From contig NZ_FRAX01000002.1 in the NCBI RefSeq assembly GCF_900142465.1, positions 186,001 to 250,000 on the forward strand: 64,000 bases of DNA. Reading direction: 5' to 3'. Position numbers and translations under genes: made by a program. The notes under the pieces are model-generated. The model worked only from the letters and a program-made list of their open reading frames with translations, did no database searches and was not told the origin of the DNA. This DNA comes from Fibrobacter sp. UWH6. GTDB lineage: Bacteria > Fibrobacterota > Fibrobacteria > Fibrobacterales > Fibrobacteraceae. Positions 16,668-25,551 of the stretch are shown here, piece after piece (within the stretch, counting starts at the first letter, position 1; every line of letters begins with the position of its first letter).

Positions 16668-17198
16668 CTACTTCTTGATGCAACGAACAGAGTAGGCGAT
16701 ACTCTTGCTGAAATGTTCGTAGGAGATAGAATCATCCTTGATTCGAACCATAGTTCCGCGGGCATCGTCATAAGAATCTGCAGTCCAGAAGCTGGCGCTG
16801 ACACCTTCATCGGCAAACTTACCGTTACTAGCATAGCGATAACCGGCATTCAAGACATTAAGAACCTTAAGATCAACACCTTCAAAATCTGCCTGAGACG
16901 GCAAAGCCCAACCATCGGGACAAATTGTATTGGCGGACTCATAAGGATAGAGACGTCCATACTTTTCGCAGTTTTCATGATTGCTTCCATAGCAGAAGCT
17001 AGAATCAGAATCAAAGCGAGCCAGGTTTTCTGCCATCCAGACCTTATTACCAGTCTTTACGGTCTTGTAAGTTTTTTCCTGGCAAGTAAGAGTATTTGCA
17101 GACTCATTATAGTTGCAGGCATTGGCCTTGTCACAGGCGGTGAAGGTAAAGGCGGCAAAGGCTACAACGGCCATGGCAGCAACAAACCTGAGCTTCAT
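16668..17198 (-). CDS. FISUMP-domain lipoprotein
   Basis: 176 residues. The signal peptide ends in a lipobox (FTAC, Cys22), so it should be a lipoprotein. The rest is a single Fibrobacter succinogenes major paralogous domain (TIGR02145): YKTVKTGNKVWMAENL, YGRLYPYESA, CPDGWALPSQADF, and the C-terminal AYSVRCIKK. Function of the family is unknown; it is abundant on Fibrobacter surfaces by inference from its signals. AAGGAGA precedes the ATG. A TTGGCG / TAAAAT pair (17234-17261) may be its promoter. Confidence 0.9.
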   Translation of the reverse strand: MKLRFVAAMAVVAFAAFTFTACDKANACNYNESANTLTCQEKTYKTVKTGNKVWMAENLARFDSDSSFCYGSNHENCEKYGRLYPYESANTICPDGWALPSQADFEGVDLKVLNVLNAGYRYASNGKFADEGVSASFWTADSYDDARGTMVRIKDDSISYEHFSKSIAYSVRCIKK

Positions 17199-17428
17199 AA
17201 ATCAATCTCCTTAAGAGTTTTTTGACGATTAGAATTTTAAGAGCTCTTTTTACGGCGCCAAATCTAGAATCAACATTCCAGTTTGACTAATAATTTCTTC
17301 ATATCACATTGATAACTTTTTTTGATGATTACATAAAACTTTCATCAAATTTTATGATATTTCAATAATTAAATATTATCAATTAAAAACCTAGGAAATA
17401 GAAGACATAAGTTTTATATTTATTATTG

Positions 17429-18319
17429 ATGGAACTGACTCAGCTTAAATACTTTCTAGAAGTGGCACGCACTGAGCACGTCACTCAAAGCGCAAAAAAC
17501 CTTTGCATCGTCCAGCCAGCTCTCACCCAAGCCATACACAAATTGGAAGATGAGCTCGGTGTAGCGCTCTTCAAGACATCCGGCAGAAACATCAAACTTA
17601 CAGAAAGCGGAAAATTCTTTTACGAAAAGATGCTCCCCCTTTACGCCAACATGATGGAGCTGCCCGAACAACTGCGAGCCACAGCCAACAAGCAGAACAA
17701 CAATGTCAAGCTGAACGTTCTTGCGGCATCAACATTAATTACAAATGCCGTCATTGAATACAAGCAGAACAATTCCGACATAAACGTAGACCTTATCCAA
17801 AATGAAGAAACAAACATTTTCGACATTTGCGTAAGGACATACGCCACCTACAAACCGGAACTGGATAATACAAATAGCGACAAGACTTTCGTCCATTCCG
17901 AAAAAATTTTCTTGGCCGTTCCCAATACAGCCCAATACAAAAAGCTTAGTTCCATTTCCCTTCTCGATCTAAAAGATGAAAAATTCATCAGACTCTACGG
18001 ATCCAAGCAATACCGCAAAATCTGCAACGAACTTTGCGACAGAATCGGCTTCCACGCCAATGTCACTTTTGAAAGCGACAACGCAACCGCAATCAAGGAA
18101 GCGGTCGCCGCAGGTATCGGAGTGGGATTCTGGCCAGAACTTTCCTGGGGAAAGATGGATCACAAAAAGATTAAGCTCCTTGAAATTACGGACACCGAAT
18201 TCAAGCGAGATATCGTGGTTTCCTTGCGACGCAACAAACAGGACAATTCCAAGACGGAACAATTCTACAACTTCTTGACGAAATACATTCAGCAGAAGCA
18301 GACCCGCAAACGGAAATAG
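17429..18319 (+). CDS. LysR family transcriptional regulator
   Basis: 296 residues. An N-terminal winged HTH (1-60: MELTQLKYFLEVARTEHVTQ...QPALTQAIHKLEDELG) is followed by a dimerisation helix and a periplasmic-binding-protein-like effector domain (about 90-290). The ATG at 17429 is used; the TTG one codon earlier is not needed. It is divergent from the FISUMP lipoprotein across a 230-bp AT-rich gap, the usual arrangement for LysR control of a divergent gene, but no clear T-N11-A palindrome was identified. Target and effector are unknown. Confidence 0.92.
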   Translation: MELTQLKYFLEVARTEHVTQSAKNLCIVQPALTQAIHKLEDELGVALFKTSGRNIKLTESGKFFYEKMLPLYANMMELPEQLRATANKQNNNVKLNVLAASTLITNAVIEYKQNNSDINVDLIQNEETNIFDICVRTYATYKPELDNTNSDKTFVHSEKIFLAVPNTAQYKKLSSISLLDLKDEKFIRLYGSKQYRKICNELCDRIGFHANVTFESDNATAIKEAVAAGIGVGFWPELSWGKMDHKKIKLLEITDTEFKRDIVVSLRRNKQDNSKTEQFYNFLTKYIQQKQTRKRK

Positions 18320-18352
18320 CAAATCGTTCAAACAATCTCATCCAAAAAAAGT

Positions 18353-18376
18353 GCTCCACCTTGGTGGAGCCTTTTT
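18353..18376 (+). terminator. Terminator of the LysR gene
   Basis: GCTCCACC and GGTGGAGC form an 8-bp stem (18353-18370) followed by CTTTTTG. A-rich sequence before it may allow use in both directions between these convergent genes. Confidence 0.85.
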
Positions 18377-18409
18377 GATTTTATACAACGTTTTGCAACG
18401 TTAGGTATG

Positions 18410-19165
18410 TTAACCCTTAGTATGAATCGCAGCAGAGAATTCAGCAAGGAGTTTCGGGTCCTGGACCTTTTCCCACAGGGTGCCCGTCACGATGATATTT
18501 GCACCGGCAGCAACACGGACAGCAGCCGTTTGCGGATCCTTAATACCGCCACCAGTAATGATGGTCATTTCGGTTGCCTTGCGGGTGTAGGCAATATGTT
18601 CTACAGGAACGGGCTCTTCGGCGCCACTACCTGCTTCCAGATAGACATAGCGCATGCCCATGAGTTCTGCGGCAATGGAATTCACCATACTGAGCTTAGG
18701 CTTGTTAGCAGGTACCGGCATGGTATTGCTGATATATTCAACTGTAGTACGCTTGCCACTATTGATCAACTGATAAGCCGTAGGAATGGCTTCCATGTTC
18801 AGGGCACGAACCAAGGCACCACCACGAACCTGTTCATCGATCAGGTAGTTGGGATTGCGGCCACTAACCAAGGTCATGAACAGCATGGCATCAAAACCAG
18901 GAACAACTTGAGAAGCGCCACCCGGGAACAGGACAACGGGAAGATCCACATTAGCCTTAAGAGCAGCCACCTGTTTCGGCAAGGTGAAATTACCCAAATA
19001 GGAGCCGCCTACCAGCAGCAGGTCTGCGCCATTTTCAGCAGCCATGGCACCAGCCTTCACAAAGGCAGTCTCGTCTGATGTATCAGGATCCAGCAGCACA
19101 GCAAACAACGCACCGCGCTTTTCGATTTCTGCATTCAAACGAGCTTCAGTCTTACCGATTTTCAT
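18410..19165 (-). CDS. Geranylgeranylglyceryl/heptaprenylglyceryl phosphate synthase family (group II)
   Basis: 251-residue TIM-barrel enzyme of the GGGPS/PcrB family, which joins a polyprenyl diphosphate to sn-glycerol-1-phosphate through an ether bond. Visible motifs: Mg-binding DPD (26-28), glycerol-phosphate-binding YLEAGSGA (175-182), ITGGGI (203-208) and the C-terminal GANIIVTGT. The NPNYLID segment and length match group II enzymes known from archaea and Bacteroidetes-like bacteria. Prenyl length cannot be read by eye. No partner (G1P dehydrogenase, DGGGP synthase) lies in the window. It stands alone between convergent LysR and GH43. Confidence 0.92.
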   Translation of the reverse strand: MKIGKTEARLNAEIEKRGALFAVLLDPDTSDETAFVKAGAMAAENGADLLLVGGSYLGNFTLPKQVAALKANVDLPVVLFPGGASQVVPGFDAMLFMTLVSGRNPNYLIDEQVRGGALVRALNMEAIPTAYQLINSGKRTTVEYISNTMPVPANKPKLSMVNSIAAELMGMRYVYLEAGSGAEEPVPVEHIAYTRKATEMTIITGGGIKDPQTAAVRVAAGANIIVTGTLWEKVQDPKLLAEFSAAIHTKG

Positions 19166-19258
19166 AACACGCCTTAAAAGTAAAAGTACAGGTTCAATAT
19201 AGAACTTTTTACCTTTCTAGCATACTCCTTTCGCGTGCAACACGCCATTTAGAGAGTT

Positions 19259-21235
19259 TTAATGGACTCTCACAGAAGAACCGCCAGCACGAACCAGATA
19301 GCTTCCCTGACCAAGGTTTTTCAGACCAACCTTGCGACTAAAGCCTCGACGGACCTCGACCCCATTCAAATCAAAAACAGTCCAACGCATATCTCTTGAA
19401 AGTTCTACGGTTCGTGTAGTTCCATCATAGTGCATACCAGCAACGGATTTCACAGCAGAAATTCTTTCTAGAGAATCGCCCTCGGCTTCAGCCGCCTTAG
19501 AAAATTTGATGTTCCCGACCAGCAATTCCCCAGATAATCCAGAAGCAGTTACATAGAAATCCTGCACGCCTTTCAGCTCAGGCAAATCGGAGCACTTTAC
19601 GCTAACCCACTTGGAATCCCCACAAGACGTGGGAAGATCGCACTTGGAAATTTCATCGCCCTTTTTGCTTTCAGTTCTAATGGAAAGTGATCCTCCAGCA
19701 CAATTCTTCACTTCTACATGAACAGCAGGACCTGTAATAGAATCCGTAATGACATTCTCATAAATGGCGTAACCGCCATCCTTGATTGCCATCTGGTCAT
19801 TTTCATCTAGGCGAAGGCGAATACCATTATCAAATCCATTTGCAGGAATGGTATCGCGAATAATGCGGAGGAAGTCCAGTCGATCCAGTTCCCCATAGCT
19901 TTTACCCTTGGTAATTTCAACAAAGTTACTGCCACGTTTCAATTTGGCGGGAATATAGACCACAGACTTTTCTGGGAATTCACCCCAGGCTCCAGTAATG
20001 GGCAGCTTCACTTCGCGGGTCACGCCGTTAACATCCACAAAGTGGGAGCCTTCATCGGTCCAGTCATTGGCGTAACGATAGCGGATCAAGTAATCGCCAG
20101 CCTGAGGTATAATCATCGGCAGACGAATACGGCTGTCAGGTTCATTGATGTAGCCAACATACTCGCCGTTGGAAGCCTTGGAACTGCTTGAGATTTCCAC
20201 GTTGCTGAGAATTCCATGTTCCGCTTCGGCACTCAAATAACGTCCCAGAAACGGCTGACCGAGTTCAGGCCAGTTGTCTTCCGTATAGACAATGTCGCGA
20301 ACCTGGATCTTAGCTCGACCAGTATCGTTCTTATCGTAGTAATGATTCACAAAGCGCTGACGATTAATATCTTCAAAAGCTTCGCCACCGGCAGGTCCAT
20401 AATAGCGTCCGTAGCGTTGCAGCAAAATGGTGCCACCACCTTTCAGGGCCTGATTTCCGGAACGGTCCAAGTAAGGTCCCGTAATGGAATTAGCGCGGTT
20501 CACAACAGTCTTGTAGGAATTTCCATCAAGGTTAGCACCTGTCTTGCAGCAGTTATCCCAAGCCGTAAACAAGAAGTACTTGCCATTATGTTCAATGAGG
20601 CTAGCCCCTTCTACACCGGCACCACCACGGTTGGCGATATTAATTTGTTCCGCCCCCTTGGCCACCTTGCCTGTTTTCTCGTCAAGTTCAATGATGTGGA
20701 TTCCCGTACCCCAGGAGCCAAAGGCCATCCAGACCTTGCCTTGAAGGTCCTTTAGCACCGCCGCGTCAATGGCATTATAAGCGTCGTTCTTTACGGTATG
20801 AATCACCTCGCCCTGGTCCGTCCAACCATAACCAGGTTTCGTGGGATCGATTTCCTTGCTGGACATAAAGCCCATACCGGAAGAACGGATCCCCATTTCG
20901 GAACCGCAATAGTACACGCGGTATTCGCCACCAATGAAATGTATATCCGGCGCCCAGATATCGATCATGTTTGGCGCATAGGTATAAAGCCATTTCTCGA
21001 ACTGGGGCATGGCAGGTTCGCCTTTTTTCCAGTTCAAGGCATCTTCGGAAGTCTGCATCAGCAGATGGTTGTCCGTAGTCATCAAGGCGTACCCGTCTTC
21101 ATAACGGATAATGTCCGGATCATGGCCGGCCCACTGAGTTTCCTTGGCATACCAGTCAGCAGCCACGGCAGAAGAAACTGTAGATAAAAATGCCAACGCA
21201 AAAGCAGGTGCGTTCTTGGTGTACCCAAATCTCAT
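19259..21235 (-). CDS. Secreted GH43 arabinan endo-1,5-alpha-L-arabinosidase-like enzyme with CBM35/6-type modules
   Basis: 658 residues. The start at 21235 follows AAAGGA by 8 bp and opens a signal peptide (1-26). The five-bladed GH43 domain spans about 27-340: general base Asp39 in HDPD, pKa modulator Asp157 in YNAIDAAV, general acid Glu209 in GAGVEGASL; WAPDIHF and the context match arabinanases. A beta-sandwich carbohydrate-binding module like CBM35/CBM6 follows (about 345-470: YLSAEAEHG...YRYAND), then a second sandwich domain (about 480-600) and a C-terminal sorting-like domain (TVFDLNGVEVRRGFSRK...GQGSYLVRAGG) like that of the GH5 enzyme. It probably debranches or cuts pectic arabinan outside the cell; the exact substrate is inferred. 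Confidence 0.88.
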   Translation of the reverse strand: MRFGYTKNAPAFALAFLSTVSSAVAADWYAKETQWAGHDPDIIRYEDGYALMTTDNHLLMQTSEDALNWKKGEPAMPQFEKWLYTYAPNMIDIWAPDIHFIGGEYRVYYCGSEMGIRSSGMGFMSSKEIDPTKPGYGWTDQGEVIHTVKNDAYNAIDAAVLKDLQGKVWMAFGSWGTGIHIIELDEKTGKVAKGAEQINIANRGGAGVEGASLIEHNGKYFLFTAWDNCCKTGANLDGNSYKTVVNRANSITGPYLDRSGNQALKGGGTILLQRYGRYYGPAGGEAFEDINRQRFVNHYYDKNDTGRAKIQVRDIVYTEDNWPELGQPFLGRYLSAEAEHGILSNVEISSSSKASNGEYVGYINEPDSRIRLPMIIPQAGDYLIRYRYANDWTDEGSHFVDVNGVTREVKLPITGAWGEFPEKSVVYIPAKLKRGSNFVEITKGKSYGELDRLDFLRIIRDTIPANGFDNGIRLRLDENDQMAIKDGGYAIYENVITDSITGPAVHVEVKNCAGGSLSIRTESKKGDEISKCDLPTSCGDSKWVSVKCSDLPELKGVQDFYVTASGLSGELLVGNIKFSKAAEAEGDSLERISAVKSVAGMHYDGTTRTVELSRDMRWTVFDLNGVEVRRGFSRKVGLKNLGQGSYLVRAGGSSVRVH

Positions 21236-21304
21236 ATAGTCCATCCTTTCCCTAATCCACAAATAAATATAAACAAAAAAGAATCGCTAACCTGTAAATC
21301 CATG

Positions 21305-21340
21305 CAAAAAAAACAGACCCCCGCATTTCTGCAGAGGTCT
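21305..21340 (-). terminator. Terminator downstream of alaS
   Basis: On the minus strand AGACCTCTGC pairs with GCGGGGGTCT (10 bp with G-U pairs, 21315-21340), followed by GTTTTTTTT. It lies about 125 bp past the alaS stop and before the GH43 promoter region. Confidence 0.75.
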
Positions 21341-21426
21341 TGTTTAGTAGGAAGTAAAGAGTGAACAGTTATGAGCGTTGAGCTAGAGTTAGGCGCCTTC
21401 GGCGCGATTATTTACCTCAAAGGAGT

Positions 21427-21451
21427 CCCTCATACCTCGTACCTCATACCT
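21427..21451. repeat. Short repeated CTCATACCT motif
   Basis: CTCATACCT occurs twice, 15 bp apart, with CGTACCT between. It lies in the alaS 3' spacer near a small GCGCC-TTC-GGCGC hairpin. No function is apparent. Confidence 0.5.
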
Positions 21452-21465
21452 GCTCTCTCGTCTAA

Positions 21466-24108
21466 TTAGCCCAGCTTTGCACGGATCCAGTTGTTGGCGT
21501 CCTTGATAGCTGCGGAAATCTTTTCAGGTTCACGGGTACCGGCCTGAGCACGGTCCGGACGGCCACCGCCCTTACCGTTACATGCTGCGGCAAGATCACG
21601 GACCATGTCGCCAGCCTTGATGCCCTTAGCCTGAACATCCTTGCCCACGATAACGGCGATGGAACCAGCACCGTTTACCTTGTTAGCAATGACAGCCACG
21701 GCACCCTTGTCCAGCTTGTTCTGGATACCGTCCAGGAGTTCCTTGTACTTATCTTCCGGCATATCGAATTCGCGAACGTAGAGCATGACACCCATGACGT
21801 CGAGGCCGCCATTCAGAACGTCGCCAGCGATCATTGTTGCCAGTTCCAGCTTCACGGACTGGAGAGCCTTTTCAAGGGACTGTGTCTTTTCGAAGGACTG
21901 CTGGATACGATCCAGAACTTCGGCATCCTTACAACGGAGACGATCGCGGAGAGCATTTACAATCTGAGCACCAGCGCGAAGCATAGTCATAGCACCGCGG
22001 CCAGTAACAGCTTCGATACGGCGGACACCAGCAGAAACGCTGGATTCAGAAATGATCTTTACCATGCCGATGTTACCGGAATTGGAAACATGCAAGCCAC
22101 CGCAAAGTTCCTTGGAGAATTCTTCACCGCTTACGCCCATCTTCACAACGCGTACGGTATCGCCGTACTTTTCGCCGAAGAGAGCCATAGCGCCAGAAGC
22201 CTTAGCTTCGTCCACGCCCATGACGTCGGTGTGAACCGGCAGGCATTCCATGATCTTTGCGTTCACGATGTCTTCGACCTTCTGAATTTCTTCAGCGGTC
22301 ATGCCATTGAAATGAGTAAAGTCAAAGCGGAGGGAATCCGGAGTTACCAAGCTACCCTGCTGCTGTACGTGAGTGCCCAGCACTTCGCGGAGAGCGGCCT
22401 GAACCAAGTGAGTAGCGGAGTGGTTGCGACGGATGTCCATGCGACGTTCGTTGTCGACGGTAGCCATGAACACACCACCCATGGTCTGTTCGTTAGCTTC
22501 ACCCTTCACCACCTTGGCGCGGCAGAGAGCGGTGTCGTTCACCTTGACAGTATCAAATACGCTCAGTTCCAGGTCGGCAGAAACCAGCATACCCTTGTCG
22601 CCAACCTGGCCACCCATTTCGGCGTAGAACGGGGAAGTTTCAAGAACGATGGAAAGAACGCCCTTGTCTTCGCGGTAGCGGACAACCTTGGTTTCGCAGG
22701 CGGACAGTTCGTAGCCTACGAAGTTGGTAGAAGCTTCGGAATACTGAGTCCAGCCTTCGGTACCCATGGTGTTGATGCCCTGCTTCATGTTGGCGCGGGC
22801 ACGTTCCTTCTGTTCTTCCATGCACTTTTCAAAACCGGCTTCATCAATGGTGAGGCCCTTTTCTTCGGCGAGGATGCCAGTGAGGTCCGGCGGGAAGCCG
22901 TAGGTATCGTAAAGCACGAAGACCTTGTCACCCGGCACAACCTTGGCAGAACCCATTTCGGTAACGATGGCTTCGAAACGTTCGAGACCTGCATCCAGAG
23001 TCTTGATGAAGCGGTCTTCTTCGCTCTTGATCACTTCGGTCACGAAAGCCTGACGCTGACGGATTTCGGGGAAGGCTTCGCCCATGGTATCAGCAAGAAC
23101 CTGGACCAGCTTGTAAATGAAAGCTTCCTTCTGGCCGAGCAGGCGAGCAAAACGGCTTGCACGGCGGAGGATACGACGGAGCACATAGCCACGACCTTCG
23201 TTAGAGGGCAGAGCGCCATCAGCAATAGCGAAGGAGACTGCGCGGATGTGGTCGGCAATCACGCGGTGGGGGGTGCCGTTTTCGTCGTCAGTGTAAGGTA
23301 CGCCGGAAAGTTCGGCAACCTTGGAAATAATCGGGGTGAACACGTCGGTGTCGTAGTTGCTGCGCTTGCCCTGGAGGATAGCGCAGATACGTTCGAAGCC
23401 CATACCGGTATCAACGTTCTTGGCCTTCAGCGGAATGAGGGAGCCGTCGCTGATACGTTCATACTGCATGAACACATTGTTCCAGATTTCGATGTAGCGG
23501 TCGTTTTCGCCGTTCACGCCCAGGATAGGATCCTTGAAGGTTTCCATCTGGGTAGCAAGGTCGCCGCGGTCGTAATGAATTTCGGAGCAGGGGCCACAAG
23601 GACCGGTGTCGCCCATTTCCCAGAAATTGGAGTGAGCGTCGAAGCGCATGATGCGGTCATCGGGAAGACCGGAAACGTCCTTCCAGATCTGCCATGCTTC
23701 GTCATCATCCTGATAGACAGTTGCAAAGAGACGTTCCTTGGGAAGCTTCCAGACTTCGGTCAAGAGTTCCCATGCCCAGGCGATAGCTTCCTTCTTGTAG
23801 TAGTCGCCGAAGGACCAGTTGCCCAGCATTTCGAAGAAGGTGTGGTGGTAGTTGTCGCGACCCACAACGTCCAGGTCGTTATGCTTACCGGAAACGCGGA
23901 GGCACTTCTGGCTGTTGCATGCACGCTTCCAGCCCTTGGGATTGTCACCCAGGAAGATGGCCTTGAACTGGTTCATACCAGCATTGGTGAACATCAAGGT
24001 GGGGTCATCGTGAGGAACCACGGGAGAGCTACGGACGAACAGATGATCCTTGCTCTCGAAGAACTTAATAAAAGATTCGCGCACCTGCGCAGAAGTCATA
24101 GTAGGCAT
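21466..24108 (-). CDS. alaS: Alanyl-tRNA synthetase
   Basis: 880 residues, normal for bacterial AlaRS. It charges tRNA-Ala in the cytoplasm. Domains: class II catalytic core (about 1-250; LFVRSSPVVPHDDPTLMFTNAGM), tRNA-recognition helices (250-460), the editing domain with zinc ligands HSATH and CGGLH, and a C-Ala domain with GKGGGRPDRAQAG near the end. The start at 24108 follows AAGGGA by 6 bp. Single-gene unit. Confidence 0.98.
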   Translation of the reverse strand: MPTMTSAQVRESFIKFFESKDHLFVRSSPVVPHDDPTLMFTNAGMNQFKAIFLGDNPKGWKRACNSQKCLRVSGKHNDLDVVGRDNYHHTFFEMLGNWSFGDYYKKEAIAWAWELLTEVWKLPKERLFATVYQDDDEAWQIWKDVSGLPDDRIMRFDAHSNFWEMGDTGPCGPCSEIHYDRGDLATQMETFKDPILGVNGENDRYIEIWNNVFMQYERISDGSLIPLKAKNVDTGMGFERICAILQGKRSNYDTDVFTPIISKVAELSGVPYTDDENGTPHRVIADHIRAVSFAIADGALPSNEGRGYVLRRILRRASRFARLLGQKEAFIYKLVQVLADTMGEAFPEIRQRQAFVTEVIKSEEDRFIKTLDAGLERFEAIVTEMGSAKVVPGDKVFVLYDTYGFPPDLTGILAEEKGLTIDEAGFEKCMEEQKERARANMKQGINTMGTEGWTQYSEASTNFVGYELSACETKVVRYREDKGVLSIVLETSPFYAEMGGQVGDKGMLVSADLELSVFDTVKVNDTALCRAKVVKGEANEQTMGGVFMATVDNERRMDIRRNHSATHLVQAALREVLGTHVQQQGSLVTPDSLRFDFTHFNGMTAEEIQKVEDIVNAKIMECLPVHTDVMGVDEAKASGAMALFGEKYGDTVRVVKMGVSGEEFSKELCGGLHVSNSGNIGMVKIISESSVSAGVRRIEAVTGRGAMTMLRAGAQIVNALRDRLRCKDAEVLDRIQQSFEKTQSLEKALQSVKLELATMIAGDVLNGGLDVMGVMLYVREFDMPEDKYKELLDGIQNKLDKGAVAVIANKVNGAGSIAVIVGKDVQAKGIKAGDMVRDLAAACNGKGGGRPDRAQAGTREPEKISAAIKDANNWIRAKLG

Positions 24109-24191
24109 ATTGTGTCCCTTATTGTTTTTTCGGCGGAAAAGATAGAATTTTAGCGCACGATTTCGAGGACTCTTGTTCTAGGGATGCATAT

Positions 24192-24225
24192 AAAAATGCC
24201 CCGAGTCTTCTCGACGCAGGGCATT
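24192..24225 (-). terminator. Terminator of the GH16 gene
   Basis: AATGCCC (24195-24201) pairs with GGGCATT (24219-24225), with an inner CGAG/CTCG arm, followed by TTTTTA on the minus strand. Confidence 0.75.
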
Positions 24226-24254
24226 ATCTAGAGAGGATTCAACAAGAAGGGCTT

Positions 24255-25376
24255 TTACTTGGCTTCGCGAGTCATAAGAAGCTTGCAGTATCCATCTTCC
24301 ACGACCAAGTTTTCCTTTTTCAACATGACGTGTTCCATTTCCCAGTTACCGGCAGACCAGCGAGAGGCATCCAGTTCACCGTCAAAGTTGTCAGTCCAGG
24401 ATTCAGTGAAGGTCTTTGTTGCAGTGTCGTAAGAATAGACTCGAACATAGTCAATCCACTGAGCGACCGGACCATCAGCCAATTCTGCGCCAGTAAACTT
24501 GCCAACCCAGGATGCACTCTTGGAAGCCCACAAGTTGAAGCGCAAGGACTGTTCCTTAGTCATAAATTCGACCTGTCCCTTAGTCATTCCCAGAACATCA
24601 CGACGGACCTCGACACTATCAATTTCCCAGGAAATATATTCCGGAGTCCAGACCATGGCAAATAGGTGGAAATCTTCAGTAGCGTTGAAACCAAAGCCAG
24701 TCTTCGTTTCGGAAGTTTTCTTAGGATTCTTACGGCCACCTTCCACATCCGCTTCACGGGTAATCAAGTTAGCCTGCCACATGCCGGGATTAACACCAAG
24801 AACTTCAATATCAATTTCATTCCAGGGTTCATCGCCCAACATATAGGACGGATCATAGTAAAGGAACATGGAACTTACAGAACCAGGAATAGAGACCATC
24901 TTCATTCGAGCCTCAAAACGACCATATGTAAACTGATCCTTTCCAGTCAGTTCAGCCCCGTAATAATTATAGCTGTCAAAATCGGCCACTTCGACGGAAG
25001 CGTTGTTTGCATAGGTATTTTCAATCGTCAGGCGATAAGGTTCAGAAACCACCGGAGTTTCGCCGGGAGTCACAGGAGTTTCGCCAGGGACCACAGGGGT
25101 TTCACCAGGAACCACGGGAGTTTCGCCAGGGACCACAGGGGTTTCACCAGGATCCACGGGAGTTTCGCCAGGATCCACGGGAGTTTCGCCAGGATCCACG
25201 GGAGTTTCACCGGGAACTACGGGAGTTTCGCCAGGATTTGCGGGATCGTCCACGTTTCCAGAGGGATTCATAACAGCGCCCGAATCTGTCGGACTAGAGC
25301 TATCATCGGAACATGCAGTAAATGCGCAGAACATTACGCCTGCAGTGAGGAAGGGGAGAAGGATTTTGGATTTCAT
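24255..25376 (-). CDS. Circularly permuted GH16 beta-glucanase (lichenase-like) lipoprotein
   Basis: 373 residues. The signal peptide ends in a lipobox (FTAC, Cys22). Residues 48-110 are nine PGETPV(V/D/T) repeats, likely a stiff spacer from the membrane. The GH16 domain (about 112-373) has the ExDxE catalytic motif in WNEIDIEVLG (Glu187 nucleophile, Asp189, Glu191 acid/base). The segment that opens normal Bacillus lichenases (WTDNFDGELDASRW...) lies at the C-terminal end instead, the same permutation known for the F. succinogenes 1,3-1,4-beta-glucanase. Expected substrate is mixed-linkage beta-glucan or a related glucan. Unlike the classic enzyme it has its low-complexity repeats before the catalytic domain and appears membrane-anchored. 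Confidence 0.92.
   Translation of the reverse strand: MKSKILLPFLTAGVMFCAFTACSDDSSSPTDSGAVMNPSGNVDDPANPGETPVVPGETPVDPGETPVDPGETPVDPGETPVVPGETPVVPGETPVVPGETPVTPGETPVVSEPYRLTIENTYANNASVEVADFDSYNYYGAELTGKDQFTYGRFEARMKMVSIPGSVSSMFLYYDPSYMLGDEPWNEIDIEVLGVNPGMWQANLITREADVEGGRKNPKKTSETKTGFGFNATEDFHLFAMVWTPEYISWEIDSVEVRRDVLGMTKGQVEFMTKEQSLRFNLWASKSASWVGKFTGAELADGPVAQWIDYVRVYSYDTATKTFTESWTDNFDGELDASRWSAGNWEMEHVMLKKENLVVEDGYCKLLMTREAK
25047..25235 (-). repeat. Nine 21-bp in-frame repeats encoding PGETPV units
   Basis: Tandem 21-bp units within the GH16 lipoprotein gene, nearly identical at DNA level and varying mainly in the last codon (Val, Asp or Thr). The copy number could change by slippage without loss of frame. 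Confidence 0.92.
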
Positions 25377-25405
25377 GTTGTACCTCGCTGTTTCTTACAT
25401 GATTT

Positions 25406-25435
25406 AATATACCCTTCTGTGCCGCTAATAGCCAA
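25406..25435 (-). promoter_or_regulatory. Candidate promoter of the GH16 gene
   Basis: On the minus strand TTGGCT (25430-25435), 18-bp spacer, TATATT (25406-25411), 30 bp upstream of the ATG. Confidence 0.45.
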
Positions 25436-25501
25436 TAGACTTGAATATCAATAATAAATTTAGTGTATCAACAGAATCAAAATATCTAACTTTTAAAAAC
25501 A

Positions 25502-25531
25502 AAAAAACGCGGAACACGTCCGCGTTTTTTT
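25502..25531 (-). terminator. Terminator of the pilT-pilC operon
   Basis: ACGCGGA / TCCGCGT stem with 5-nt loop, flanked by A-run and T-run on both sides. It lies about 20 bp past the pilC stop. Confidence 0.88.
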
Positions 25532-25551
25532 GCTTTGACAAAACCCGTTTG

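Noticed and set aside
22090-24153. Long plus-strand frame opposite alaS
   Set aside because: Shadow of alaS caused by codon bias; no ribosome site or domain.
25047-25235. 21-bp repeats considered as a CRISPR array
   Set aside because: They are in-frame coding repeats of the GH16 lipoprotein.
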